Under the pieces are notes generated by a model. The model ran no database searches. It saw nothing but the letters and a program-made list of their open reading frames with translations, and had not been told where the DNA came from. Shown here one piece after another: positions 51,725-61,700 of a stretch of DNA of 64,000 bases. Both the position numbers and the translations under genes were made by a program. How positions within the stretch are numbered: position 1 is the stretch's first letter; every line of letters starts with the position of its first letter. The DNA is from JAJFUB01 sp964622325 (GTDB lineage Bacteria; Armatimonadota; Zipacnadia; Zipacnadales; UBA11051): the NCBI GenBank assembly GCA_964622325.1, contig CAZUOJ010000004.1:17727-81726 (forward strand), read 5' to 3'.

Positions 51725-52237
51725 ATGTCCAAGTCCCTGTTAGAAGCGGTGACGCAAAAATATCTACGCCAAGATATTCCCGAATTTGGGCCAGGGGATA
51801 CAGTGCGGGTGAATGTGAAAGTTGTGGAACGAGTGCGCAATCAAGAGCGGACGCGCATTCAGGCCTTTGAAGGCATTGTCATTGCCCGGCGCGGCAAAGG
51901 GATCAATGAGGAATTTACGGTGCGGCGTGTGTCGCATGGCGTGGGCTGTGAACGCACCTTTCCGCTGCATTCGCCTGTTATAGACAGTATTCAAGTCGTG
52001 CGGCGCGGCGATGTGCGGCGGGCGAAGCTGTATTATTTGCGGCAGCGCGTGGGCAAGCGGGCGCGCGTCCGGGAGAAGGCGCGTTTGCCGAAAGAAGTAG
52101 AAGCGGCCCGGGCAGCCGCAGCTGAAGCAGAAGCGAAAGCCAAACAGGCGGAGGCTGAAGCCCAGGCGGCGGCAGCGGCCGCAGAGCCAGAAACAGGTGC
52201 GGAGCCAGGCGAACAGACAAACGAGGAAAAAGCTTAA
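51725..52237 (+). CDS. rplS: Large ribosomal subunit protein bL19 with charged tail
   Basis: 170 residues, about 55 more than E. coli bL19. The core (PEFGPGDTVRVNVKVVE, RTRIQAFEGIVIARRG, SHGVGCERTFPLHSPVIDSIQVVRRGDVRRAKLYYLRQRVGKRARV) is complete by residue 115. The tail is Ala/Glu/Lys-rich and helical (RAAAAEAEAKAKQAEAEAQAAAAAAE). Such tails occur in some non-proteobacterial bL19; the function is unknown. GAGGTG lies ten bases before the ATG at 51725. Confidence 0.95.
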   Translation: MSKSLLEAVTQKYLRQDIPEFGPGDTVRVNVKVVERVRNQERTRIQAFEGIVIARRGKGINEEFTVRRVSHGVGCERTFPLHSPVIDSIQVVRRGDVRRAKLYYLRQRVGKRARVREKARLPKEVEAARAAAAEAEAKAKQAEAEAQAAAAAAEPETGAEPGEQTNEEKA

Positions 52238-52324
52238 GCGAGAAGCGACACGGCGGGCCCGGCTTCAGGAGCTCGCCTAGATGGGATTCATGGTCTTACG
52301 GCTTGCCAGAAAAGAAGGGGCGCG

Positions 52325-53239
52325 ATGTTAGCTTTTGATAGTCCGTGGTGGATTGTCAGCGCAATCGGGCTGGCGAGCGCCTTGCGGGTGTGGATGACGC
52401 ATGTACAATCCGTCCGCTTGCCACGCTGGACAAGCTGGGCGTTAGCCGGCGTGGCAGCGCTAATTTATCTCTGGCGGGCACATATCTGGCTGAATTCTCC
52501 CCTGCCCCCTGTATCGCCACGCTTTATGCTTGTGATTTTAGCGGGCATCATCGTGGCGATAGTGTATTTGTTTGACACGGAACGCGCCAAAAAACACAAA
52601 GCCTCCATTATTGAGCTTATCGATTCAGCGCTTATCGCCTTGCTGTTAGTTTTCTGCATATTGCGGCCCTTTGTGATACAGGCTTTTTTTATTCCGTCGG
52701 CGTCAATGGAACACACGCTGGAAATCCAGGATCGGATATTAGTGAACAAATTTATCTATTTTTTCCGCGAGCCGCGTCATGGCGAAATCATCGTGTTTCG
52801 GGCGCCGCCACAGGCAGATCCGGGGAAAAAGGATTTCATTAAACGCGTTGTGGGATTGCCTGGCGATCGCCTCTGTGTCCATAGCGGAAAGCTGTGGCGG
52901 AATGGGCAGCCTGTGGAGGAGCCGTATCTTCGGGAGCCTCCTGTATATACATGGCCAGTGATTGGCCGGGATCAGTTTCCGCCGCAAGTGCTGGATACGA
53001 AAAATATACATTTAGTGGATGATAACGGAATGCGTGTCCTCGTGGGCGAAATCATCGTGCCTCCGGGCTCGCTGGTCGTGATGGGCGACAATCGGAATGA
53101 TTCCAATGATTCTCACGCGTGGCTGATGCCCAGTGCCGATGGCCGCCTGATTGCTGCTCCTTTTGTGCCGCGGGAGAATGTGTTGGGCAAGGCCATGCTC
53201 ATTTTCTGGCCTCTTTGGCGCATACGTCTGCTGTCCTAG
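52325..53239 (+). CDS. lepB: Signal peptidase I
   Basis: 304 residues of the S26 family, removing signal peptides at the outer face of the membrane. It has three or more N-terminal membrane helices (about 10-20, 38-52, 66-83 and 100-120), more than the one or two usual. Catalytic IPSASMEHTL has the nucleophile S127, and KDFIKRVVGLPGD holds the general base K173. The third box is MGDNRNDSNDSHAW. AAGGGG lies before the ATG. The rplS-lepB order is shared with Firmicutes. It would process the many exported proteins encoded here. Confidence 0.94.
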   Translation: MLAFDSPWWIVSAIGLASALRVWMTHVQSVRLPRWTSWALAGVAALIYLWRAHIWLNSPLPPVSPRFMLVILAGIIVAIVYLFDTERAKKHKASIIELIDSALIALLLVFCILRPFVIQAFFIPSASMEHTLEIQDRILVNKFIYFFREPRHGEIIVFRAPPQADPGKKDFIKRVVGLPGDRLCVHSGKLWRNGQPVEEPYLREPPVYTWPVIGRDQFPPQVLDTKNIHLVDDNGMRVLVGEIIVPPGSLVVMGDNRNDSNDSHAWLMPSADGRLIAAPFVPRENVLGKAMLIFWPLWRIRLLS

Positions 53240-53473
53240 CCTCTTTTTTTACGGCAACAGCCTTTTTATCTTTCCTTTTCGTTGCCAAGCTTCTTTACAG
53301 GGAACTAAACGCTTGCTTGCATTAACAAATTAAATAATATTCCAGTTGTGTTTTGTTTTCTTTAGGCAAATTTGATACTTTTCTGAGCAAAATTTGTCTT
53401 GTATAATAAATCGCAAAAAGGGGAAAAACTGATCGAGCTGGCACTGCCTTCATATCTGTGAGGGGGAGCAAAA

Positions 53474-54580
53474 ATGGCTTTATTACGAGGTTTGTGGTCG
53501 CTTTTTGTGATTTCAGTCACATTAGTGGGCGTAATGGGGGGAGCGATCATTCATACGCTCATTCAGCCGCGTCTGGAGCCGCTCAATTTGGGCCCCTATC
53601 AGAAAACGACATTCTATGTGGGGCTGCTAGTTGTGGGCGGGCTGATTGGCTTTCTTATTTCTCTGTATTTGTTTCGGGCGCTTGTGCGCTTTGTCAATCG
53701 GCTGGAGACAGTGTCGCTTCTGGATAAAGTGGCTGTGGCTGTTGGCGTGCTGCTGGGGCTGATTGTGGCCGTTTTGGCGACAACGCCCCTGCAGGCGTAT
53801 TCCACGGCGGGATTGCCGATACGGATTTTCGTGACGCTTGTGTTTGTAATCCTGGGCGTCGGATTCGTCATGAGCGCCAAACAGCAAATTGTGTATGTGT
53901 TTCCGAGCCTCGCCACGCGAACGCCTGTTACAGAAGAGCAGCCGCCGGTGCGCGCCAAAATGCTGGACACAAATATCATCATAGACGGGCGGATTGCCGA
54001 CATCTGCAGCACAGGCTTTCTGGAGGGGCCCATTCTCGTGCCGGGCTTTATCTTGCGGGAGCTGCATCATATTGCCGATTCGCCGGATAATCTGAAGCGG
54101 GCGCGGGGCCGACGCGGGCTGGAAGTGCTCAATCGGCTGCGGCGGCTGTCCAATTGCGATGTGCGGATTTTCGAGGAATATCCCTCCAATGTGGAGCCGG
54201 GCGAAGATGTGGATGTGCGACTCGTCAAGTTAGCGCAGGAAGTCGGCGCGTGTATTGTTACGAACGATTATTCTGTGAACGAGATTGCCAAGCTCCACAA
54301 TGTAAAAGTGCTGAATGTGAATGAATTGGCAAGCGCGATGCGGCCTGTGTTTTTGCCTGGCGAGGAGATTATGGTCACAATTGTCAAGGAAGGCAAGGAG
54401 CCGGGGCAGGGCGTGGCTTATCTGGATGATGGCACGATGGTCGTTGTGGAAAAGGCCAGCAAATATCTGGGCCAAACTGTGCCCGCGATTGTGACTAGCT
54501 CTTTGCAGACAAGCGCAGGCAAGATGATTTTTTGTGATCTGGCGATTGAGGAGTCAAACGCGAAGGAAGGGCGGAAGTGA
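53474..54580 (+). CDS. Membrane PIN-TRAM domain protein (YacL family)
   Basis: 368 residues. Four membrane helices (about 5-25, 45-68, 85-105 and 115-135) precede a PIN nuclease domain (KMLDTNIIIDGRIADICSTGFLEGPILVPGFILRELHHIAD, RGRRGLEVLNRL, DVDVRLVKLAQEVGACIVTND). The acidic residues of a nuclease site are present, followed by a TRAM RNA-binding domain (GEEIMVTIVKEGKEPGQGVAYLDDGTMVVVE). YacL-type proteins occur in Firmicutes, Actinobacteria, Cyanobacteria and Thermus, usually next to ispD as here. RNA cleavage is presumed. GGGGGAG lies before the ATG; a TATAAT at 53402-53407 may be its -10, with no clear -35. It overlaps ispDF by 4 nt. Confidence 0.9.
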   Translation: MALLRGLWSLFVISVTLVGVMGGAIIHTLIQPRLEPLNLGPYQKTTFYVGLLVVGGLIGFLISLYLFRALVRFVNRLETVSLLDKVAVAVGVLLGLIVAVLATTPLQAYSTAGLPIRIFVTLVFVILGVGFVMSAKQQIVYVFPSLATRTPVTEEQPPVRAKMLDTNIIIDGRIADICSTGFLEGPILVPGFILRELHHIADSPDNLKRARGRRGLEVLNRLRRLSNCDVRIFEEYPSNVEPGEDVDVRLVKLAQEVGACIVTNDYSVNEIAKLHNVKVLNVNELASAMRPVFLPGEEIMVTIVKEGKEPGQGVAYLDDGTMVVVEKASKYLGQTVPAIVTSSLQTSAGKMIFCDLAIEESNAKEGRK

Positions 54581-55755
54581 GGGAGCGGATTGCAGCGCTT
54601 ATCGTGGGCGCCGGAGCTGGCCGCCGCTTCGGTGCTTCGCTTCCTAAAGTTTTTGTCCCCTTCGCCGGGCGTCCCCTCCTGACATGGAGTGTAGCGGCGT
54701 TTGCTTTACATCCAGAAATTGATGAATTAGCTGTTGTTGTGGCGCCAGATTATGTGGCCTATGCGGACTCCCTGCTGGCGCCCTGCTCCGGCGGCAAGCC
54801 GCTGCGGATTGTGGGCGGAGGCGCGGAACGACAGCAATCTGTTTTCCAGGGCCTGAAGGCTTTGCGCAGCCAAAGCCCGCTTCCTGATATTGTGGCGATT
54901 CACGATGGCGCCCGCCCGCTTGTGTCCGCGGAGATTATCAGTGATAGCCTGCGCGTGTGTCGGGAATACGGAGCGGCGCTGGCTGCCTGCCCCATAACGG
55001 AAACAGTCAAACGCGTCCACGAGCGTTGTATCGTGCGCACAATTGAGCGCGAAGGGCTATTCGCCGCCCAAACGCCGCAGACATTTCGCTTTTCCCTCAT
55101 CTGGGAGGCGCACACGCGCGCGGCAGCTGAAGGCTGGAAAGCCACGGATGACGCTATGCTCGTGGAGCGGCTGGGGCATCCTGTCTATGTGAGTCAGGGA
55201 GACGCCCAGAATGTCAAAATCACAACGCCGGAAGATTTAACGCGTGCTGAGGCCTGGCTGCAAGCCTCGTCCTGTTTGTATCGCGTGGGACAAGGCTATG
55301 ATGTGCATCGGCTGACGACGGGACGGAAGCTTGTATTAGGCGGCGTTACGATTCCCTTTGAGCGGGGGCTGCAAGGCCATTCGGATGCGGATGTGGCGCT
55401 GCATGCGCTGATGGATGCCTTATTGGGCGCCTGCGCGCTGGGCGATATCGGGCAGCATTTCCCGGATACAGATCCCCAATATCAGGATGTGGACAGCAAG
55501 GAGCTGCTGCGCCACATCGTCCAGCGCGTGCGTCAGGAGGGCTGGGAGCCCGTCAACACAGATATAACAATCATTGCCCAGGCGCCCAAACTGGCTCCCC
55601 ATATTCACGCCATGCGGGCAACGACAGCCGAAATAATCGGGCTTCCCCTGGAAGCCGTTAGCTATAAGGCCAAGACAATGGAAGGGCTGGGAGCCATCGG
55701 CACAGGGCGCGCTATTGCGGCAGAAGCTGTTGTGCTCGTGCGCAAGATTTCGTAA
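54577..55755 (+). CDS. ispDF: Bifunctional IspD/IspF (MEP pathway)
   Basis: 392 residues fusing two enzymes of isoprenoid synthesis. Residues 1-228 are IspD (2-C-methyl-D-erythritol 4-phosphate cytidylyltransferase: LIVGAGAGRRFGASLPKVF, VAIHDGARPLVS, AAQTPQTFR, TDDAMLVE). Residues 233-392 are IspF (MECDP synthase: GQGYDVHRL metal ligands, QGHSDADVALHALMDALLGACALGDIGQHFPDTD, SYKAKTMEGLGAIGTG). The start is GTG at 54577, overlapping the PIN-TRAM stop (GTGA). IspDF fusions are best known in alpha- and epsilon-proteobacteria but occur elsewhere. IspE is not nearby. Confidence 0.95.
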   Translation: MRERIAALIVGAGAGRRFGASLPKVFVPFAGRPLLTWSVAAFALHPEIDELAVVVAPDYVAYADSLLAPCSGGKPLRIVGGGAERQQSVFQGLKALRSQSPLPDIVAIHDGARPLVSAEIISDSLRVCREYGAALAACPITETVKRVHERCIVRTIEREGLFAAQTPQTFRFSLIWEAHTRAAAEGWKATDDAMLVERLGHPVYVSQGDAQNVKITTPEDLTRAEAWLQASSCLYRVGQGYDVHRLTTGRKLVLGGVTIPFERGLQGHSDADVALHALMDALLGACALGDIGQHFPDTDPQYQDVDSKELLRHIVQRVRQEGWEPVNTDITIIAQAPKLAPHIHAMRATTAEIIGLPLEAVSYKAKTMEGLGAIGTGRAIAAEAVVLVRKIS

Positions 55756-55774
55756 TATATGAAGAAAAGCTCAG

Positions 55775-55808
55775 TAGGCGGCCTTAAAAGCTGCCTATTT
55801 TGCTGTTT
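55775..55808 (+). terminator. Intrinsic terminator of ispDF
   Basis: TAGGCGGC pairs with GCTGCCTA (one G-U) across a 7-nt loop, followed by TTTTGCTGTTT, 20 nt after the stop. Confidence 0.75.
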
Positions 55809-55889
55809 GTATTAACAACAAATGAGTTGTGTTTAAGATTGCAAACAAATCTTATACAACGTTAGTCATTAGAAGAAGGAAACAAAGAT

Positions 55890-57812
55890 ATGCGTGGAAC
55901 ACTTGTGGAAAAGATTTTGCAGAGTCATCTTGTCGAAGGGGAGCTTTCTGCTGGCCAGGAGATTGGCATTCGCATCGATCAGACGCTCACACAAGATGCG
56001 ACAGGAACGATGGCGTATTTGCAATTTGAAGCGATGGGCGTGCCGCGCGTACGCACAGAACTTTCAGTTTCTTATGTGGATCATAACACATTGCAAATTG
56101 GGCCCGAAAGCGCGGATGATCACATCTATTTGCAGACAGTCGCCGCCAAATACGGGATTTATTTTTCGCGTCCTGGGAATGGCATTTGCCATCAAGTTCA
56201 TTTGGAGCGTTTTGGGGCGCCCGGCAAGACATTGCTGGGCTCGGACAGCCATACGCCCACAGCTGGGGGGCTGGGGATGCTCGGCTTTGGCGCCGGCGGG
56301 CTGGATGTGGCTGTGGCCATGGCAGGAATGCCTTATTATATTGCCTGCCCGCGTGTGCTGGGCGTGCGTCTGCTGGGGCAACTGCCAGAATGGACGGCTG
56401 CGAAGGATGTAATTTTAGAGCTGCTGCGGAGGCTAACCGTAAAGGGCGGCGTGGGACGGATTGTGGAATATTTTGGGCCGGGCGTGACGACACTATCTGT
56501 GCCCGAGCGCGCGACCATCACCAATATGGGGGCAGAATTGGGGGCCACTTCTTCTCTATTTCCTTCCGATGAGCGCACAAGGGAATTTTTGGCGGCTCAG
56601 GAGCGTGAAGCCGTCTTCATGTCTTTAGCGGCGGATGAAGACGCAGAATATGAGGAGATTGTGGAGATAGATTTGAGCGGCCTGGAGCCGCTGGCGGCGC
56701 AGCCTCACAGCCCCGACGCTGTTGTCCCTGTGCAGGAATTGGCGGGCTTGAAAGTGCAGCAAGTCTGCATCGGCAGCTGCACCAATTCCTCTTTGCAAGA
56801 TATGCTGAAAGTGGCCGCCATTCTCAAAGGACGCCGCGTGGCGCCTCATGTGAGCCTGACGATTTCGCCTGGCTCGCGGCAAGTGCTGATGATGTTAGCG
56901 GAGAATGGCGCGCTGGCTGATATGCTGGCTGCAGGCGCCCGTGTGCTGGAGACCGCTTGCGGCCCCTGCATTGGAATGGGACAGGCGCCGCCCTCAGGAG
57001 GCGTGTCGCTGCGTTCGTTCAATCGCAATTTTGAGGGCCGGAGCGGCACAAAGGATGCAAATGTGTATTTGGCTTCGCCCGAAGTATGTGCAGCGGCAGC
57101 TGTAGCAGGCGAAATTATTCATCCGCGCGAGCTGGGGCCTGCCCCTCGGATCACATTGCCCCAGCGCTTCCGGATTGATGACTCATTGATAATTCCGCCT
57201 GCGCCAGAAGGGGCAAATGTGGAAATCATACGCGGCCCCAACATCAAGCCTGTGCCCACACGCGGGCCGCTGGAGGATGTTATAGAGTTTGAAGTGCTGC
57301 TGAAAGTCGGCGACAACATCACAACAGATCACATTTCGCCGGCAGGAGCCAAATATCTGCCCTTGCGCTCAAATGTGCCTGCCCTTGCGCAGCATGTCTT
57401 TGAAGGAATTGATCCCAGCTTTGCCGCCCGCGCCCAACAAAGCGGGCACGGCGCTATTGTGGGCGGAGAAAATTATGGCCAGGGCTCCTCGCGTGAACAC
57501 GCGGCCTTGTGTCCTCTTTATTTAGGCATTCAAGCCGTGTTAGCGCAATCTTTTGCCCGCATCCATCGCGCCAATCTCATCAATTTTGGCATTCTCCCGC
57601 TGGAAATTTCCCGCGCGGATTATGAGGCCTTGCAAGCGGGGGATAAGCTGCGGATTGAAAATGTACATGCGAGCCTGGAGCAGGGGAAATTGCAGATAAA
57701 AAATCTGACACAGGGCTGGGAGCTAATCGCCCAAATATCCTTATCTGCACGCCAAAAAGAGATTTTGCTGGCAGGCGGAATGCTCAATTATGTGCGACAA
57801 AAAGCCACATAA
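55890..57812 (+). CDS. Aconitate hydratase (Aquifex-type)
   Basis: 640 residues interconverting citrate and isocitrate with a 4Fe-4S cluster. Cluster cysteines lie in CIGSCTNSS and in ETACGPCIGMG. Substrate-binding stretches include LLGSDSHTPTAGGLGMLGFGAGGLDVA, GDNITTDHISPAGAKYLP and the swivel-domain GENYGQGSSREHAALCPLYLG. The length and gene layout fit the 640-660-residue putative Aquifex-type aconitases rather than AcnA or AcnB; homoaconitase or isopropylmalate isomerase activity cannot be ruled out. AAGGA precedes the ATG. It is a single gene closed by a terminator. Confidence 0.9.
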   Translation: MRGTLVEKILQSHLVEGELSAGQEIGIRIDQTLTQDATGTMAYLQFEAMGVPRVRTELSVSYVDHNTLQIGPESADDHIYLQTVAAKYGIYFSRPGNGICHQVHLERFGAPGKTLLGSDSHTPTAGGLGMLGFGAGGLDVAVAMAGMPYYIACPRVLGVRLLGQLPEWTAAKDVILELLRRLTVKGGVGRIVEYFGPGVTTLSVPERATITNMGAELGATSSLFPSDERTREFLAAQEREAVFMSLAADEDAEYEEIVEIDLSGLEPLAAQPHSPDAVVPVQELAGLKVQQVCIGSCTNSSLQDMLKVAAILKGRRVAPHVSLTISPGSRQVLMMLAENGALADMLAAGARVLETACGPCIGMGQAPPSGGVSLRSFNRNFEGRSGTKDANVYLASPEVCAAAAVAGEIIHPRELGPAPRITLPQRFRIDDSLIIPPAPEGANVEIIRGPNIKPVPTRGPLEDVIEFEVLLKVGDNITTDHISPAGAKYLPLRSNVPALAQHVFEGIDPSFAARAQQSGHGAIVGGENYGQGSSREHAALCPLYLGIQAVLAQSFARIHRANLINFGILPLEISRADYEALQAGDKLRIENVHASLEQGKLQIKNLTQGWELIAQISLSARQKEILLAGGMLNYVRQKAT

Positions 57813-57834
57813 GGGCGTGCAAAATGAATAGAGC

Positions 57835-57875
57835 AAAATCGGCCTCTGGCTTAAAGCAGATAGGCCGATTTTTGC
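57835..57875. terminator. Bidirectional terminator
   Basis: AAAATCGGCC and GGCCGATTTT pair over 10 bp with an 18-nt loop. The A-run and T-run flanking the stem allow termination of aconitase (plus) and of the convergent gene at 57939 (minus). Confidence 0.8.
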
Positions 57876-57938
57876 GTCTAGGATGAAAAGCGGCATAGCC
57901 TGTTTCATTGGGCGCAGGGATAAATTGCTTTCCTGCGC

Positions 57939-58790
57939 TTAGCATGCCCCTGTAAGCTCGCGCACAATGTGCGCATTCATCGCGATTTGATTCATATCCC
58001 GCTGAAACATTCCCACGACAACAGCATCTTGGGGCTTGATATTCGCGAAGGCATAACGAAACGCTTCCCGCACATCTTCCGGCGTGGCGCATTTGCGATT
58101 GGCCGCTAAAATTTTAAAAGCGAGACATGTCTTATGTGTCGCCCGTATTGTCTTTGTCATTCGTTCCCGATCGGCGTCGTCATAAATTTCCCCGGGCAAA
58201 TAAGCGCCCAATGTGCCGTCTTTGGGGCGCGCAATGCCCAATGTATAAAACGACGCCATGTAAAAATCCACATCCCAATCATGCTCTTCGCAATATTCAA
58301 TAATTTCTGGCCGATGTGTGCCCAGCCCCACAGCGACGCCACAATCGCGCATCACAGCCAAAAGCTCTCGCACTTCCTCAATTTTGCCTTCACGCCACAA
58401 TCCATCTGTGCGTGTGCCATGATGATAAATGGCAATCGCGCCCGCCGCAGCGGCAGCCCGGATATTGCCCGCTAAATCACGCAGCTCCGAAGCCGTCTGG
58501 GCAATCCACTGCAATTTGCCGCCCTCGTTGTAATATTCGTGCAACACGCGCATAATATGCCTGTCCGCCCGTGCCTGCACGGCATTAAGGCCTTGCCGCT
58601 CCGCCTCAAATAGGGCTTTCTTGATGTTTTCCGTCGTGTAATAATCCACAAAAGCAGCATCTAATTCCGGCGAAAAATGTGAGCCGCCCGAAAAGGGATT
58701 GCCGCCGATAATCAAGCGTGTGACGCGATGCCTTCCTAAAGGAACTGTCGGCAAAAGAGGAGAGCTTGTAATGTTTCGCTGTTCTGTCAT
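57939..58790 (-). CDS. TIM-barrel protein related to aldo/keto reductases, function unknown
   Basis: 283 residues. The start resembles an aldo/keto reductase barrel (PLGRHRVTRLIIGGNPFSGG), and later strands include GLNAVQARADRHI, GAIAIYHHGTRTDGL, VAVGLGTHRPEIIEYCEEHDWDVDFYMASFYTLG and a final DAVVVGMFQRDMNQIAMN. The AKR catalytic Tyr/Lys/His set is not clear, and the NADPH-binding pattern at the end is weak. It may therefore be a different TIM-barrel enzyme. It starts 2 bp after the DUF4838 gene with no own ribosome-binding site, so it is translationally coupled to it and probably works with it. Confidence 0.55.
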   Translation of the reverse strand: MTEQRNITSSPLLPTVPLGRHRVTRLIIGGNPFSGGSHFSPELDAAFVDYYTTENIKKALFEAERQGLNAVQARADRHIMRVLHEYYNEGGKLQWIAQTASELRDLAGNIRAAAAAGAIAIYHHGTRTDGLWREGKIEEVRELLAVMRDCGVAVGLGTHRPEIIEYCEEHDWDVDFYMASFYTLGIARPKDGTLGAYLPGEIYDDADRERMTKTIRATHKTCLAFKILAANRKCATPEDVREAFRYAFANIKPQDAVVVGMFQRDMNQIAMNAHIVRELTGAC

Positions 58791-58792
58791 GG

Positions 58793-61700
58793 CTAGTGTT
58801 TTTTGACAACTTCAAAGCTTTGTCGCAATGTTAGACGCTCGCCGGGCTGCAGCGTGGCTTCTTTTGTGAACAATTCCAAATTGACGCGCGATTGTTGTCC
58901 CGCGCGATTCAGCAAAGCCTGCGCCACATCGCTGCGCTCGAAGCGATGGAGAATCGTCATTCCTGTGCCTTCATCCACAAGCTCCCATTGCCCGGCTGGC
59001 AGCTCCGCCTCCCGCAGCCATATATCTCGTTCTTCCGCAGGATTGGCAGGATTAGCTAAAGCTATTGTGCGAATCTCTCCGTCTGCGCTTAGCACTCGTA
59101 ATAGCGCTTTTTCTGTGGAGCTGACCGCAAATTCCGGATGACTGCGCAAACAGGCAAAGACAGGCTTTTGGCTTTCGTTAGACAATGTGGATGTAATCGT
59201 GAGCACAGGCTGATTGGGCGCGAGCTCCAGCTTGCGCTCTAAAGCCAGCCCATTGCGCAGCATTGTGCGCAATGTGAGGGAATGTTCGCTGCGCTGGATA
59301 ACGAAATAATTTTCGCTCCATCCTGGCGAGCGATAGCCTCCCTCACTGTATTCCTCATAGCCGCCTTCGCCCGGGGATAAGGCTTGAGGCGTTCCCGCGA
59401 CACGCAAAAGCTGATGATTGTCGGGCAGATATGTCAGACGCCAGATGCGGCCGCCTAACGCCGGCAGCACATCCATCTTTAATTGTCCATTTGTGAGGCT
59501 GATAATATCCAGGGCTCGAGGCTGGCGCGGCACGGAAGCAAGCCAGGCCTCCAGCTCGGCGTTCGGCCCGCCTTCGCGCACGCGTGTGATTTTCGCGGCG
59601 CGGGCAATCACTCCGAAACGATCCAGCAAGCTGCCGATATCCTGCCCCTCAGCCTGCACGAGCTTGCCGTTGGCTTCAACAAAAGCCCCTGATGTGTTCA
59701 ACACAATTTGGGCATACATTATGGGAAGCCGGGCTATCTGAACGCGTTGCAATAAGACGGGATTATTGGCTACAGCCGCCTCCGCCTGGCTAAAGAGGAG
59801 ATTCGCCTGGGCAATAACTTCTGGAAAGACATATTGCTTGGGATGTGTGTAAATCTGCACATGCAAATTAGGCACGCGCTGCACAGAATCGTGAATAAGC
59901 TTGATATAATCCAGAATATACGGCGCCGCGGGCCCATAATAGGCGGCGCAAAATTCGTTTATCGCTTTCTGTGTGTCATATTTAGGATTCCATAATGTCT
60001 TGGCGATAATGTAATTGCGCAGCTCCTGCAATTCTGAGCCGGGCGTAAAATAACAGGATTCTTCGTAAATGCCTTTGACGCCATTGGCAAGGAAGAAATT
60101 GATATTGGGCTTAAGGACATAAAGATTAGGGAAGGGGCAGATGGAATGAGCGTAATTAATCACATAATCCCAAATCCACAGGCGCTGACAGATTTTGCTC
60201 CAGCCCCGCAAATCTTCCGCAAAGCTTTTGTTGAAAGGATCTTCGCCCAATGGATGGATAAAACAACATTCAATGCTGCACAAACACACGATGACATTTG
60301 GGCGCGGCTTGACATGTCGGGGCGGCTTGCGGGAATATTGATAGGCCAATGTCTCAATGGCTACATCCGGATATTCCTCCTTAATCGCATCGGCAATGGC
60401 GTTGACAAAGCGGATAATAGGCCCGGCCTGGCTCCCCTCTTCCTCGACAACACGCATGCAATTCTCACATTCGCAGGGATAGAATGTGTCATTCTGCGAG
60501 ACGGAAAAGACTTTCATATCCGGATATTGCTGGATCCATTTCCGAACGCCTTCAATACAAAGCTTCAACACTTCCGGATTTGTCAGACAAAGCTGGGCAT
60601 AGCCAGATTGACGCTTGCCTTTAACCAGCGAAAAATATTCTGGATGTGTGGCGTAGTATTTTTCGGGAGGAACAAGCGCTGCGAATGTGTGCGCCAGACT
60701 ATGGACGCCCTTGCGGCCGCCCTGCTCCCAGCTCATTTGATGATTGTTGCCATTTAAGCGCAGGCGGACGGCAAATTCCCCGGGCCGGGCGCAAGGATAA
60801 TCGCCCGCCCGAAATTCCAGAGGCGGAATATAGCGATGATTCAGCACGCCTAATTTAATTGTCCCGGTACGCGGCCATGTCATGCAATCAGGCGCAAACC
60901 AGCGACAGCCCAGATATTCCTCCAGAAATTCGTATGTGGCATACAAGACGCCGCGTTGATTGCCCGCCAGGATAAGCGACGGCCCCACGCTTTTTATATG
61001 CAAGCCCTCCAGCCCCAGAGCACGGAATTTAATCCCCGTTGCGACGGCCTTTTTTGTTTTGCCCACAAACAGGCCCTGCGTGCCTTCCTTTTCGCTTACA
61101 ATCGGGAATTCTTTTCCTGTAATGAGCTCCAAATGATAACGCAAATCTTTCGCGGCATAGCGTTCCTGGGGCGTGGGATTTTCGGGCAAAATAATCGCGG
61201 CTGTTTTGGGACTGAGCAGCTGGCCATTCAGAACAATCCGACAGCGGCCTAATTCCTTTTGGCGATTTTCAAAGATTATTTTTTGCTCTTCCAACTTTTG
61301 CGCCGCCTTCTGCAATTCCCTGGCCGCCGGCGATTGCGGAGGCAGCACTTGCAGGGCGTCCTGCAGCGCAGCCTGAATCTGTTGAATATGCGCAAGGCCC
61401 TCTCGGACTGTGCATAGCGGCTCTGCTGTCACCGCTTGCGTTAAAATAAGGGCAGCAGCACGGCCTGTGCGCTCATCCTGGGGGCGCATACGCACAGCCT
61501 CCACAGCTATGGCGAGGCGTTCCTTCTCCAGCCCTGCTGTCAGCTCCTGGAATGTTTTCATTCCCTCATGATATGTCGGCCCCCCATGAGCCACAACTTG
61601 CATAACATACGGCCGCCGCTGCTGCGGATCCTTTATGGCGCGGGCAATCACTGTCGCCAAATCTGCGTGGAGCAGCCCCTCTGTGTGTTCCATAAGCTTG

